A stretch of 64,000 nt of DNA from Rhizobiales bacterium 62-47 (GCA_001899255.1 MKVX01000023.1:281660-345659), one strand, 5' to 3'; shown: positions 1-8,534, counted from the first letter of the stretch. Notes: generated by a model not told the origin, from the letters alone. Program-made: numbers and translations.

Positions 1-464
1 TCGACGATCGCGCGCGCGATGGACAACATCTGCTTTTGCCCGCCCGACAAAGTCCCTGCGCGGCCCAGCCAGAAACGCTTCATCGCTGGGAAAGCATTGA
101 AGATCATCTCCAGACGGCCGGGGTCGAGATGACCGGAGATCGCGGCAAGGCGCAGATTTTCCGCGACCGTCAGATCGCTGAAAATTCCCATGCTCTCGGG
201 CACATAACCAACGCCGAGCCGCGCGATGGTCGGCGGCTCCTCGCCGGTGATATCGCGTCCGTCCAAACGGATTGTGCCGCCGCTGGCGCGCCACAGCGCC
301 ATCACCGTTCGTGCCGTGGTTGTCTTGCCCGCCCCGTTGCGGCCAAGCAGCATGGTGGCCCCGCCTTCCGGCACGACGAGATCGACACCATGCAGGATGT
401 GATAGGGCCCGATGCGGGTTTCCACCTTGTCCAGCGTGAGAAGCGGCGCCCCCTTGTCAGTCAT
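1..464 (-). CDS. livF: Branched-chain amino acid ABC transporter ATP-binding protein LivF (3' end outside window)
   Basis: One of two cytoplasmic ATPases driving a branched-chain amino-acid-type (HAAT) ABC importer. The visible 154 codons start at an ATG and show a Walker A motif (GRNGAGKTT) near residue 40. The signature LSGGQKQMLSIARAIV lies at the very edge of the window, so Walker B and the rest are missing only because the sequence stops. The start overlaps the end of livG by 8 bases, which implies translational coupling. No permease genes (livH, livM) lie upstream in this operon; they may follow beyond the left edge. The substrate cannot be read from the sequence. Confidence 0.9.
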   Translation of the reverse strand, partial: MTDKGAPLLTLDKVETRIGPYHILHGVDLVVPEGGATMLLGRNGAGKTTTARTVMALWRASGGTIRLDGRDITGEEPPTIARLGVGYVPESMGIFSDLTVAENLRLAAISGHLDPGRLEMIFNAFPAMKRFWLGRAGTLSGGQKQMLSIARAIV

Positions 465-1275
465 GGGCCACCTTCTCGATCGCTGCGACTTCCTTGGCCG
501 ACATGCCGAGATAGGCTTCGTGGACGATCGGCGAATCCATCACCGTCGCCGGGTCGCCATCGGCCAACAGCGTACCGTTGTGCAGCACGATAATCCGATC
601 CGCCAGCGAGCGCACCACGTCCATCTTGTGCTCGACGAGCAGCACGGTCTTGGACGCGTTCGTCTTGATCTCACGGATCAGATCGAGAATGACAGGAACC
701 TCATCGATGCTCATGCCGGCCGTCGGTTCATCGAACAGAAAGACATCGGGATCGAGCGCGATCAACAAGGCTACTTCGAGCTTGCGCTGGTCGCCATGCG
801 GCAGCGATGCCGCGGTGGCGTCGCGCCGGTGCTGCAGCGAGACGCGTTCGAGGCATCTCTCCGCCTCGTCGATGGCATCGCGATGAGCGGTCCAGAGCGA
901 CAGCAGCGAATAACCAAAACCGCGCCGTGCCTGAACCACGAGGCGGACATTCTCAAGGACGCTGAGCTGCGGAAACAGATTGGTGAGCTGAAAGGCACGC
1001 CCGAGCCCGGCCAATGCCCGCGCCGAGGTCGGCATCGACGTGATGTCGCGCCCCTGAAGCAGGATGGATCCTTCGGTCGGGCGCAGCTGACCGGAGATCA
1101 GATTGAAATACGTTGTCTTGCCGGCACCGTTCGGCCCCACGATGCAGGTGAGTTCTCCCGGCCGGAACGCACAGGAGACGGCGTTGACGGCGACATGTCC
1201 GCCGAAGCGGATTCCAAGGCCGCGCGTCTCCAGCGAGACGCGCGGTTCCGATGTGCTGTCACTCTCCCGCACCAT
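457..1275 (-). CDS. livG: Branched-chain amino acid ABC transporter ATP-binding protein LivG
   Basis: Second ATPase of the importer, 272 residues, usual length for LivG. Walker A is GPNGAGKTT near residue 48. The signature is degenerate (SLPHGDQRKLEVALLIA), which is common in LivG proteins, and Walker B is DVFLFDEPTAGM, followed by the H-loop LLVEHKMD. The C-terminal stretch (LGMSAKEVAA) is like the BCA_ABC_TP_C tail of the family. It sits 11 bases after the binding-protein gene and overlaps livF, so the three form one transcript. Confidence 0.92.
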   Translation of the reverse strand: MVRESDSTSEPRVSLETRGLGIRFGGHVAVNAVSCAFRPGELTCIVGPNGAGKTTYFNLISGQLRPTEGSILLQGRDITSMPTSARALAGLGRAFQLTNLFPQLSVLENVRLVVQARRGFGYSLLSLWTAHRDAIDEAERCLERVSLQHRRDATAASLPHGDQRKLEVALLIALDPDVFLFDEPTAGMSIDEVPVILDLIREIKTNASKTVLLVEHKMDVVRSLADRIIVLHNGTLLADGDPATVMDSPIVHEAYLGMSAKEVAAIEKVAHD

Positions 1276-1286
1276 GGCGTGCGCGA

Positions 1287-2471
1287 TCAGCGCTTGTTCT
1301 GGATCGGTACGTTCATGTCCGCGGGCTTCAGCTCGCGCACCAGCTCCGGCACGCCCCAGGCCAGATTCGGATCGGCCGCGATGCGGAAGTGATACATCGA
1401 CTGCATCGCCTGGTGATCCTCGGGCCGGAACGTCATGGTCCCCTTCGGGGTTTCGAACGACATCCCCTCCATCGCCTTGATCAGAGATTCCGTATCGGTC
1501 TTGCCGCCGGTCTTCTTGATGGCCTCGACGATAGCGATGCCTGCCGCCATGCCGCCCGCAGTGAAAAAGTCCGGCGGAGAATTAAAGCGCTTCTGATGCT
1601 CGGCAACGAGCCAGTCGTTGATGGGGTTCTTCGGAATACCGTAGTAATAATAGGTTGCGCCTTCCATCCCGACGAGCTGCTTGTAAGGCACCATGGCCGG
1701 AAGAATATTGCCCTGTGCGGCGATTTCGATTCCGTAGCGCTTTGGATCGAGATCGGCGATCTTGAACGGATTGCCCGAACCTGCCCACAGGATGAAGATG
1801 ATCTTACGGCCGGGCTTGTCCTTCAGCGCATCGAACAGCCGCTGGGCGCCCGCGGTGAAGTCCGCAGTGTTGATCGGCAAGTACTCCTCGTGGACGATCT
1901 TCGCGTTCTTCATCGCGGCCTTGAACGCCTTGATGCCGTCACGCCCGAACGCATAATCCTGCGCCAGCGTCGCAACGGAGACGCCCTCCTTGTCGAGCGC
2001 CACGGCATTGGCAATGGCGTCCTGCGACGAATTGCGGCCGGTGCGGAAGATATAGCGATTCCATTTGTCGCCGGTGATCGAATCCGCCACCGCCGGCTCC
2101 ACCAGCAGGATCTTGCGATATTCCTCCGCGACAGGAAGCATCGCGAGCGCATTATTCGACGCCGTCGGCCCCACTGCGATATCGGCATTGTCGTCGCTGT
2201 AAGCGGCCGCGAGTTGCGCCTTGGCGACGTCCGGCTTGCCCTGATTGTCGCGCTCGATCACCACCAGCTTGTCATTGCCGACCGTCATCGTGCCTTTGGT
2301 CGCGTATTCGAGGCCGAGCAGCAGGCCGTTCTGGGTCTGCTTGGCATAGGCCTCCAGCGTTCCGGTCTTGTCGTAAACATGCGCGATCTTGATCTCGCGT
2401 GCATCAGCGCCATGGGTGACGCCGAGGCCAAGCACCAGCGCCAGACCCCATCCTGCAAACCGTGTCGTCAT
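1287..2471 (-). CDS. Branched-chain amino acid-type ABC transporter substrate-binding protein
   Basis: Periplasmic type-I binding protein (LivK / peripla_BP_6 family), 394 residues. The ATG at 2471 is chosen because a strong ribosome site (AGGAAGGAG) lies just upstream and the protein then begins with a clear signal peptide (MTTRFAGWGLALVLGLG, likely cut after HGADA). The mature part starts EIKIAHVYDKTG and contains the family's ADIAVGPTASNNALAM and YGRDGIKAFK-like stretches. It delivers the ligand to the membrane complex energised by LivG and LivF encoded just downstream. The ligand is not readable; related proteins bind amino acids, amides or aromatic acids. Confidence 0.88.
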   Translation of the reverse strand: MTTRFAGWGLALVLGLGVTHGADAREIKIAHVYDKTGTLEAYAKQTQNGLLLGLEYATKGTMTVGNDKLVVIERDNQGKPDVAKAQLAAAYSDDNADIAVGPTASNNALAMLPVAEEYRKILLVEPAVADSITGDKWNRYIFRTGRNSSQDAIANAVALDKEGVSVATLAQDYAFGRDGIKAFKAAMKNAKIVHEEYLPINTADFTAGAQRLFDALKDKPGRKIIFILWAGSGNPFKIADLDPKRYGIEIAAQGNILPAMVPYKQLVGMEGATYYYYGIPKNPINDWLVAEHQKRFNSPPDFFTAGGMAAGIAIVEAIKKTGGKTDTESLIKAMEGMSFETPKGTMTFRPEDHQAMQSMYHFRIAADPNLAWGVPELVRELKPADMNVPIQNKR

Positions 2472-2600
2472 CGATGAACTCCTTCCTGTGGCCGCAATGC
2501 GCGGCGAAAGAAAATGCATGCTCAAGTGAGTCCTGCCGCCAAAGCGGCAAACCTGCTCCGAAACAACAAACGCGAAAGACCTGCACAGCTCCTTTCGATC

Positions 2601-3266
2601 TCAATGCCTCCCGGCCCTACCGGGACGCCTCGCGGCGGCACGGGACAATCGCGCCCGCCCCTCCGGAGCCAATCCGAAGGCGATGAAATCCGCCGCCGTT
2701 TCGACAACCGCATCGAGCTTCGACTTGCGCGTTCCCGGGCGCGAGTAGCGCATCCCCATAAAATTGCTGATGGCGATCAGACACCATGCCTGGATATCGG
2801 GGTCTCCTTCGACGATCTGCTTGCTTTTCTGTGCTGCCTTCAACCGCTTCGCATAACTCGCGGCGATGCTCTCGAAGTACGAAAAATAGATATCGGCATC
2901 GACGATGTAGGATTCCTGGAGGATTCTGAAAATCTTCGGCCGCTCGCATGCGAACGCCAGAAAGTCGTTGAGCCCCTGCCGCTCCCGAAGCAGCCGGTCC
3001 TCCGCGTCCGAGTTTCGCAGATGCTGGCGCAACTCGGCCTGAATGGAGTCGACAACAGCGCGAAACACCTCGAGCTTGTCTGCGAAGTACAGATAGAACG
3101 TACCGATCGCGATCCCCGCTTCATCGGTGATGTCGCTGACCGAGACGGCGTGGAATCCCCGATCGCCAAAACAGCTTTCAGCAGCCCGCAGCAGCGCAGC
3201 GCGCGTACGTACCCCCCGTTTGGTTTTGGGCGCGGGCTTGGAAACAGCCGCCTTGCCAATGCTCAT
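2601..3266 (-). CDS. TetR family transcriptional regulator
   Basis: Probable repressor of 221 residues. The N-terminal helix-turn-helix region reads SVSDITDEAGIAIGTFYLYFADKLEVF, with the typical TetR recognition-helix pattern GTFYLYF; the C-terminal ligand domain is not assignable. The ATG at 3266 gives a normal TetR start (about 20 residues before helix 1). An upstream in-frame ATG at 3290 would lie inside a palindrome and is less likely. No good ribosome site precedes 3266, so the message may be leaderless. The gene is first in line before the ABC transporter operon (129 bases to the binding protein), so it probably controls that operon and itself. Confidence 0.88.
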   Translation of the reverse strand: MSIGKAAVSKPAPKTKRGVRTRAALLRAAESCFGDRGFHAVSVSDITDEAGIAIGTFYLYFADKLEVFRAVVDSIQAELRQHLRNSDAEDRLLRERQGLNDFLAFACERPKIFRILQESYIVDADIYFSYFESIAASYAKRLKAAQKSKQIVEGDPDIQAWCLIAISNFMGMRYSRPGTRKSKLDAVVETAADFIAFGLAPEGRARLSRAAARRPGRAGRH

Positions 3267-3270
3267 GGCC

Positions 3271-3294
3271 AAACATGATGCACGCCTCATGTTT
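3271..3294. promoter_or_regulatory. Perfect palindrome upstream of tetR, candidate TetR operator
   Basis: AAACATGA and TCATGTTT form a perfect 8-bp inverted repeat with an 8-base spacer, 5 bases upstream of the TetR start codon. Size, symmetry and position are typical of TetR operators that overlap the promoter, giving autorepression. Binding is inferred. Confidence 0.6.
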
Positions 3295-4002
3295 GCTGTC
3301 AACTCGTTGGTTGACGCACCTCGACCACACCCGGGGCCTGCGGGTGAACCAGCAGCATCGATCGGTTGTGCAGGACTCGGCAAGGGACTGGGGCGATGAC
3401 AACGTGACCCGGCGCCCTTCTCCCAGTGCATCTGTCACGAGGGTGCGCGAAACGAGCGGCAATTCTCGCCGGAAAGCCGGCAAATCGCGACAGCTACCGA
3501 AAGGAAGTATGAGCAAGCACAGCAGCGAGCGGCGAACGGATCGGCGAAGCCAACGCGGTCAATTAATTCGACGGCTGTCCGCCAGACAGCACGTCGGCGC
3601 ACGCTGGGAGTCGTTCGTTAGGCATGTAGACGTGGCTTACTTCGATCGGCTCTCGATGTCTAAGCGGCTCGCTTGACCCTTAGGACACAGTGACTGTTGC
3701 GACGCTGATGCACGATGCGAAACGCTCATACCCCTGCGCCACATGATGTCCTACTCCGCATCGAACCACCCGCGGCTCGACAGCGATTGCCGACAAGCTC
3801 TGCGGACAAGATTCGAACCGGTCTCTTGCCATGTTCTCGGCACTTCGCCGGAAACGCGTTTTGCAGACGCTGAGACAGCAACGCTGAAACCTGCGTAACC
3901 GGAAGCCAGGTCTTGTGGGGACAAATTCGGCCTTGCACAACGCCGCCAGGTGCGGCGCTTTCACGCTCTTCGTAAATGTGTCGGCTCAAATTCAAGAATA
4001 CG
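3295..4002. other. Gene-poor region between tetR and tRNA-Ile
   Basis: About 700 bases with no convincing gene on either strand. The open frames here are short, lack recognisable domains and are rich in Arg and Ser as chance frames in GC-rich DNA are. The best candidate is a 55-codon frame at 3509-3676 (+) preceded by AAGGAAG, beginning MSKHSSERRTDRR; it has no recognisable family. The region faces the 3' end of the tRNA, a common island insertion point, but I see no integrase remnant or direct repeat of the tRNA end. Confidence 0.5.
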
Positions 4003-4078
4003 TGGTGGGCCCGGCAGGACTCGAACCTGCAACCAGACCGTTATGAGCGGCCGGCTCTAACCATTGAGCTACAGGCCC
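4003..4078 (-). tRNA. tRNA-Ile (CAT anticodon, lysidine type)
   Basis: 76-nt cloverleaf with encoded CCA. The acceptor stem GGGCCTG pairs with CGGGCCC (one U-G), D arm GCTC/GAGC, anticodon loop CTCATAA with anticodon CAT, T arm GCAGG-TTCGAGT-CCTGC. The loop CTCATAA and overall sequence match the minor isoleucine tRNA read as AUA after TilS converts C34 to lysidine, rather than a methionine tRNA; this identity is a family-based judgement. Confidence 0.93.
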
Positions 4079-4217
4079 CGCCGAGCGCCGCATTGCGACG
4101 GGCGAAGATGGCAACACCCCTTACAATGACGGTCGCCGCCGGGCAATCGGCACCGCGCCTGAATCGGTCGATATATCCGGGGTACTGCGCCGGCCGGCAG
4201 CATCGCCGACCCAGCGA

Positions 4218-5465
4218 TCAGCTCAGCTTCGGCCTCAGGACGAACTGTCCGCGTGCGCGGAACAGCAGCGAAAGCGTAATGGTGATGTTGAGTGCGTTCC
4301 ATCCCAGCCCATTGAGGAAGGCTGCGGCATACGAGCCCGTGTGGTCGAAGATGACGCCGGATATCCAGCCGCCAAACGACATGCCGAACACCGAGGCAAA
4401 GATAATGATGCCGACGCGGGTCGCCGCTTCCTGTGCCGGCATCGAGTCCCGCACGATGATGGCGTAGCTCGGCACGATGCCGCCCTGGAACAGGCCGAAC
4501 ATCGCAGAAATGACGTAAAGCGAGGTCAGGCTGTCGAAGAAGAGGAAGAGAAACAGCGCGGTGCCTTGCGCGATCGATCCGATCAGCAGCGTCCGCAATC
4601 CGCCGACCCGGTCGGCAAGAAAACCCGATCCGATCCGGCTGATGATGCCGAAGCCGAGCATCAGCGACAGCATCTCCGCGCCGCGCGCCGCGCCATATCC
4701 GAGATCGCCGCAATAAGCGACGATGTGAACTTGCGGCATCGCCATCGCCACACAGCAGCCGATGCTGGCAATGCCGAGGAGCATCGTCAGCGTATTGTTG
4801 CTCATGCGCAGATCGACACGTGGCGGCGGCGCGTTGACGTGGCTCTGTTGCGCGGCACCGTGCATTTGGCTGCGCAGCGCCAGCACGACAACTGTCATAG
4901 CCACCGAAATGAACAGACCGACGACGATATGCGTCGGCCGCCAACCGTACGACTGGATGCCCCAATTAAAGACCGGCGGCCACACGGCACCCCCGACGTA
5001 ATTGCCGCTCGCCGCGATCGCCACCGCAAGCCCGCGATAGCGCTCGAACCAGTGCGACGCTTCGGCCATCAGCGGACCGAAGGTCGCCGACGACGCAAAT
5101 CCGACGACGAAATGCAGCAGTACGAATTGCCAGAGCGACACCGAATAGCCGATGCCGATGTAGCCCAGCGCCATCATGGCCACGCCGGCGCTGATCGCGG
5201 TGACGATGCCGAACCGATCGGTGATCTTGCCGGTCAGCACGCCACCGGCGCCAAACCCCAGCATCACCATCGTGAAGGCCAGTGACGCTCCGCCCCGCGA
5301 CGCACCGAACTCGCTCTGCACCACTGGGAGCGCGACCACGACCGACCACATGCCGACGCTGCCGATCGAACCAATCAGCACAGCGATACTTAGCCGCACC
5401 CAGGCTTGCCGGGAATCGGGGACGAAAATGCTCGAATCGGTGGTGGACTTGGAAATATCGGTCAC
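4218..5465 (-). CDS. MFS transporter, monocarboxylate-type
   Basis: Twelve-helix major facilitator protein of 415 residues in the inner membrane. The loop between helices 2 and 3 carries the MFS motif in the form GVLTGKITDRFG (around residue 80), and the second half repeats it as SGFLADRVGG. The overall pattern (SRGGASLAFTMVMLGFGAGG near the start, GNYVGGAVWPP in helix 5) is like oxalate/formate and monocarboxylate transporters. The start is GTG at 5465, with AGGGAAG nine bases before it. It stands alone between the tRNA and the divergent flhA promoter region. The substrate is unknown; a small organic acid is the best guess. Confidence 0.85.
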   Translation of the reverse strand: MTDISKSTTDSSIFVPDSRQAWVRLSIAVLIGSIGSVGMWSVVVALPVVQSEFGASRGGASLAFTMVMLGFGAGGVLTGKITDRFGIVTAISAGVAMMALGYIGIGYSVSLWQFVLLHFVVGFASSATFGPLMAEASHWFERYRGLAVAIAASGNYVGGAVWPPVFNWGIQSYGWRPTHIVVGLFISVAMTVVVLALRSQMHGAAQQSHVNAPPPRVDLRMSNNTLTMLLGIASIGCCVAMAMPQVHIVAYCGDLGYGAARGAEMLSLMLGFGIISRIGSGFLADRVGGLRTLLIGSIAQGTALFLFLFFDSLTSLYVISAMFGLFQGGIVPSYAIIVRDSMPAQEAATRVGIIIFASVFGMSFGGWISGVIFDHTGSYAAAFLNGLGWNALNITITLSLLFRARGQFVLRPKLS

Positions 5466-5574
5466 GTTGCAACTTCCCTGCCCCGGCCAGCGAGGTCAAG
5501 CCGCAACTCCGGGATACCGGGCATGCGGACTATCAGGACAAAACGGCAACGCAAAACCCGCGCGACGCCGGATA

Positions 5575-5589
5575 TTAACGCTTTGCTAA
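5575..5589 (+). promoter_or_regulatory. Candidate CtrA box upstream of flhA
   Basis: TTAA, seven bases (CGCTTTG), CTAA, followed by CCAT: one mismatch to the CtrA consensus TTAA-N7-TTAA. It lies about 170 bases before flhA, a flagellar gene class under CtrA control in Caulobacter. ctrA is encoded 7 kb away. Confidence 0.45.
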
Positions 5590-5598
5590 CCATACACC

Positions 5599-5613
5599 GG
5601 GCAAATTTTGCCC
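5599..5613. promoter_or_regulatory. Perfect 15-bp palindrome between MFS gene and flhA
   Basis: GGGCAAATTTTGCCC is a perfect 7-bp inverted repeat around one base, in the divergent spacer 134 bases from the MFS start and 144 from the flhA start. It looks like a dimeric-regulator operator. Which gene it serves is not clear. Confidence 0.4.
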
Positions 5614-5756
5614 AGTGAAGTCGAGTGTCGTCAGTCGCGAAATGCGGGAGCCTGCCCGTGGACGCCAGTGCGGTACCTCAATTTCGGAACGGCGGCCTCG
5701 CAGCCGCCGCACAGACGTTTGGCGCCCGGGGGCGGCAACGGGGGGACGCCGCGACC

Positions 5757-7892
5757 ATGACTGACACCACGATCGGACAAGGCAGCAGCAAGTCGGCCGG
5801 CGGGATCCCCAGCCTCAACGATGTCGTGACGATGCTGAAGCGCGGCGATCTCGCGCTGGCTTTCGGCGTCCTCACCATTCTCGTGGTGCTGATCCTGCCG
5901 CTGCCGTCGGTGGTGCTGGATCTGTTTCTGGCGATCTCGATCACGCTGTCGATTCTGATCCTGATGACTGCCCTGTTCATTCAGGCGCCGCTGGAATTCT
6001 CGGCCTTCCCGACCATCCTGCTGATCTCGACGATGCTGCGGCTGTCGCTCAACCTGGCATCGACGCGGTTGATCCTCTCGCACGGCCATGAGGGCACCGC
6101 CGCCGCCGGTCACGTCATCGAAGCGTTCGGCAACTTCGTGATGGGTGGCAACTTCGTCATCGGCATCATCGTGTTTTCGATCCTGGTGATCGTCAACTTC
6201 GTCGTCATCACCAAGGGTTCGGGCCGCATCGCCGAAGTCGCCGCACGCTTCCACCTCGATGCGATGCCCGGAAAGCAGATGGCGATCGATGCCGACCTGT
6301 CGGCGGGCCTGATCGACGAGAAGACCGCCAAGGAACGCCGCAAGGCGCTGGAAGACGAAAGCGGCTTCTTCGGCGCCATGGACGGTGCATCGAAGTTTGT
6401 ACGCGGCGACGCCGTGGCCGGCCTGCTCGTGGTCTTCATCAATATTATCGGCGGCATCATCATCGGCGTGGCGCAGCAGGGACTGGGCTTCGCCGAAGCT
6501 GCACGCACCTACACGCTGTTGACGGTCGGCGACGGTCTCGTCACGCAAGTGCCGGCGCTGATCGTGTCCACAGCCGCCGGCCTGTTGGTGTCGAAGGCCG
6601 GCGTCAGCGGCGCGGCCGACAAGGCGTTGATGGGTCAGTTGTCCGGCTATCCGCAGGCGCTCGGCATGTCGGCGGCGGTGATGCTGGTGCTCGCCGCTCT
6701 GCCCGGCATTCCGATGCTTCCGTTCCTCGCGCTGGGCAGCGGTGCGGCGGCGCTGGCTTGGAAATCACGCGCGCGCAAACGCGCTGCTGCCGTCGCCGCC
6801 GAAGCCAATGCGGCCGCGGCTCCTGAAGCAGCGGCAGCGGCAGCGGCCGCCGCTGAAGAACCGATTTCGGCGGCGCTCAAGATCGACGATCTGAAGATCG
6901 AACTCGGCTATGCGTTGCTGCCGTTGGTGAACGGGCCTGACGGTACCGATCGTCTGACCGAACAGATCAAGGCGCTGCGGCGCTCGCTGGCAATCGAGAT
7001 GGGCTTCGTCATGCCGGCGGTGCGCATCCTCGATAACGTCCAGCTCGAAGCCAATTCCTACGTCATCAAGATCAAGGAGGTCGATGCCGGTTCGGGACGC
7101 GTCTGGCCGAACCAGTACATGGTGATGGACCCCGCCGGCAATCAGGTCGGCGTACCGGGCATTCACACCACCGAACCGACATTCGGATTACCGGCCACGT
7201 GGGTCGATGCCGCGCTGAAGGAAGAAGCTACGCTGAAGGGCTACACCGTTGTCGATGCCGCGACGGTGATGTCGACGCACCTCACCGAACTGCTCAAGAA
7301 CAACATGTCCGACCTGCTGTCCTACGGCGAAGTGCAGAAGCTGCTCAAGGAGTTGCCGAAGGAACAGGGCGAACTGGTCAAGGACATCGTGCCGAGCCAG
7401 ATCAACGTTTCCGGCATCCAGCGCGTGCTGCAATTGCTGCTCGCCGAGCGCATCTCGATCCGCGACCTGTCGACGATTCTCGAAGGCATTGCGGACGCGC
7501 TGGCTTTCTCGCGCAACCCCGCGACCATCGTCGAGCACGTGCGCGCGCGGCTGGCGCGGCAGATCTGCGCGCAGAACACCTCGGTCAACGGCTACCTGCC
7601 GCTGATCGCGCTGTCGGCGAAATGGGAGCAGGCGTTCGCGGAGTCGCTGATCGGTCAGGGCGAAGAACGAAGCCTCGCCATGCAGCCGTCGAAACTATCC
7701 GAGTTCATGATCGCGGTGCGCGACCGGTTCGAGCAGGCCGCCCGCGAGGGCGAAGCGCCGGTGCTGGTCACCTCCGCTGCGATCCGCCCGTTCGTGCGCT
7801 CGCTGGTGGAGCGGTTCCGCTCGCAGACCAGCGTGCTGTCGCAAGCCGAAATTCACCCGCGTGCGCGTCTCAAAACGGTTGGGAGCATCTGA
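5757..7892 (+). CDS. flhA: Flagellar biosynthesis protein FlhA
   Basis: Inner-membrane component of the flagellar type III export gate, 711 residues from the ATG at 5757 (preceded by a GGGGGGA stretch); an open frame continues upstream but has no family resemblance. The N-terminal half has about eight membrane segments beginning near residue 30. The cytoplasmic FHIPEP-family signature (RFHLDAMPGKQMAIDADL) is near residue 160, followed by DEKTAKERRKALEDESGFFG. An Ala-rich linker near residues 345-375 leads to the cytoplasmic domain (ELGYALLPLV onward). It is separated from fliI/fliJ by the sigma / anti-sigma pair and has a CtrA-like box upstream. Confidence 0.97.
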   Translation: MTDTTIGQGSSKSAGGIPSLNDVVTMLKRGDLALAFGVLTILVVLILPLPSVVLDLFLAISITLSILILMTALFIQAPLEFSAFPTILLISTMLRLSLNLASTRLILSHGHEGTAAAGHVIEAFGNFVMGGNFVIGIIVFSILVIVNFVVITKGSGRIAEVAARFHLDAMPGKQMAIDADLSAGLIDEKTAKERRKALEDESGFFGAMDGASKFVRGDAVAGLLVVFINIIGGIIIGVAQQGLGFAEAARTYTLLTVGDGLVTQVPALIVSTAAGLLVSKAGVSGAADKALMGQLSGYPQALGMSAAVMLVLAALPGIPMLPFLALGSGAAALAWKSRARKRAAAVAAEANAAAAPEAAAAAAAAAEEPISAALKIDDLKIELGYALLPLVNGPDGTDRLTEQIKALRRSLAIEMGFVMPAVRILDNVQLEANSYVIKIKEVDAGSGRVWPNQYMVMDPAGNQVGVPGIHTTEPTFGLPATWVDAALKEEATLKGYTVVDAATVMSTHLTELLKNNMSDLLSYGEVQKLLKELPKEQGELVKDIVPSQINVSGIQRVLQLLLAERISIRDLSTILEGIADALAFSRNPATIVEHVRARLARQICAQNTSVNGYLPLIALSAKWEQAFAESLIGQGEERSLAMQPSKLSEFMIAVRDRFEQAAREGEAPVLVTSAAIRPFVRSLVERFRSQTSVLSQAEIHPRARLKTVGSI

Positions 7893-8202
7893 CCCGGCCC
7901 GGCGGGCGGGCAAATCAATTATTACTTTTTTGTCACACACAACCACTTTGCCGCACTCGGCTTTTCCAGCCTGAAGACCGGTCCGCTCCATTCAAAAAAC
8001 TAAACTATTGATATTGAATAAGAATTTTTATTACCCTTGCCGATAGTCGCGGGAGTTCAACAGTTTTCACCGCCTTGTGATCGTCCTCTTGGAACGAAAT
8101 CGCCATTTCCTACGTTTTCAGGGCGAGTTTGAAGCACGAAGTTTGAACCTGCCGCGGATCTGGGAAGACCCACTCATGGCAGCAAGACGGCAGGAGGCTT
8201 CC
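7893..8202. other. AT-rich spacer between flhA and the small stress gene
   Basis: 310 bases with no gene. It opens with a GC-rich stretch followed by a T-run (about 7925-7930), possibly a weak flhA terminator, then runs AT-rich to about 8035, and ends with the stress promoter at 8091-8116 and a roughly 80-base leader. The AT-rich part contrasts strongly with the flanking genes. Confidence 0.6.
8091..8116 (+). promoter_or_regulatory. EcfG-type general stress response promoter
   Basis: GGAAC, 17 bases, CGTT: an exact match to the alphaproteobacterial EcfG (PhyR-NepR-EcfG) promoter consensus GGAAC-N16/17-CGTT. It lies in an intergenic stretch about 85 bases upstream of the small gene at 8203 and in the right orientation for it. 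Confidence 0.7.
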
Positions 8203-8400
8203 ATGAACCATTCGATTTACAGTGCCGATCGCATGACCCACCTGAAGATTGTGGTGGTTGCGCTCGTTGCTGGAATCGCGGTCGCGGGCTTCGGCATTTC
8301 GGCCCGCATCAATTCCGACCCCGGTGTGCAGACAGCCCGCGTGATCAAGGCTGGCGCCCCGGTTGCAGTGAGCAGCAGCAATACGATGGTGGTGCGCTAA
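8203..8400 (+). CDS. Small single-pass membrane protein, stress-promoter controlled
   Basis: 65 residues, start fixed by a perfect AGGAGG six bases upstream of the ATG. The protein has a short polar start (MNHSIYSADRMTHLK), one hydrophobic helix (IVVVALVAGIAVAGFGISA, about residues 16-34) and a short, probably external tail. No enzymatic motif is present and I do not recognise a named family. Its exact EcfG-type promoter suggests production in stationary phase or under desiccation, oxidative or osmotic stress. The transcript continues into a structured region ending at a strong terminator at 8504-8534. Confidence 0.75.
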   Translation: MNHSIYSADRMTHLKIVVVALVAGIAVAGFGISARINSDPGVQTARVIKAGAPVAVSSSNTMVVR

Positions 8401-8458
8401 ATCTATTCCGAGATTCACGAGGCTCTTTAACTTGCCCCCCAAAGTCGCCTTGTGAGTA

Positions 8459-8497
8459 TGTCGAAAGTGCCAATTCCCCCCAAGTTGGCACACGACA
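8459..8497 (+). other. Long stem-loop with C-rich loop, 3' UTR or small RNA element
   Basis: TGTCG pairs with CGACA and, after a small internal asymmetry, GTGCCAA pairs with TTGGCAC around an 11-base loop containing CCCCCC. A second C-run (8433-8438) lies before it and the terminator loop is also C-rich. Such exposed C-rich loops can pair with Shine-Dalgarno-like G-rich sequences. It could be a 3'-UTR-derived or independent small RNA ending at 8534; no separate promoter is obvious. Confidence 0.4.
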
Positions 8498-8503
8498 AAG
8501 AAG

Positions 8504-8534
8504 AACGCCCGTCCCCCGCGGGCGTTTTTCTTTT
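8504..8534 (+). terminator. Rho-independent terminator
   Basis: AACGCCCG and CGGGCGTT form an 8-bp stem with a 7-base loop, followed by TTTTTCTTTT. It ends the transcript of the small gene at 8203 and separates it from the convergent anti-sigma gene. Confidence 0.85.

Noticed and set aside
3806-3825. Possible att-like repeat of the tRNA-Ile end (shared TCGAACC)
   Set aside because: Only seven contiguous bases match; too short for an attachment site.
3680-3995. Two minus-strand frames of about 90 codons before the tRNA
   Set aside because: No ribosome site, no domain, overlapping each other in different frames.
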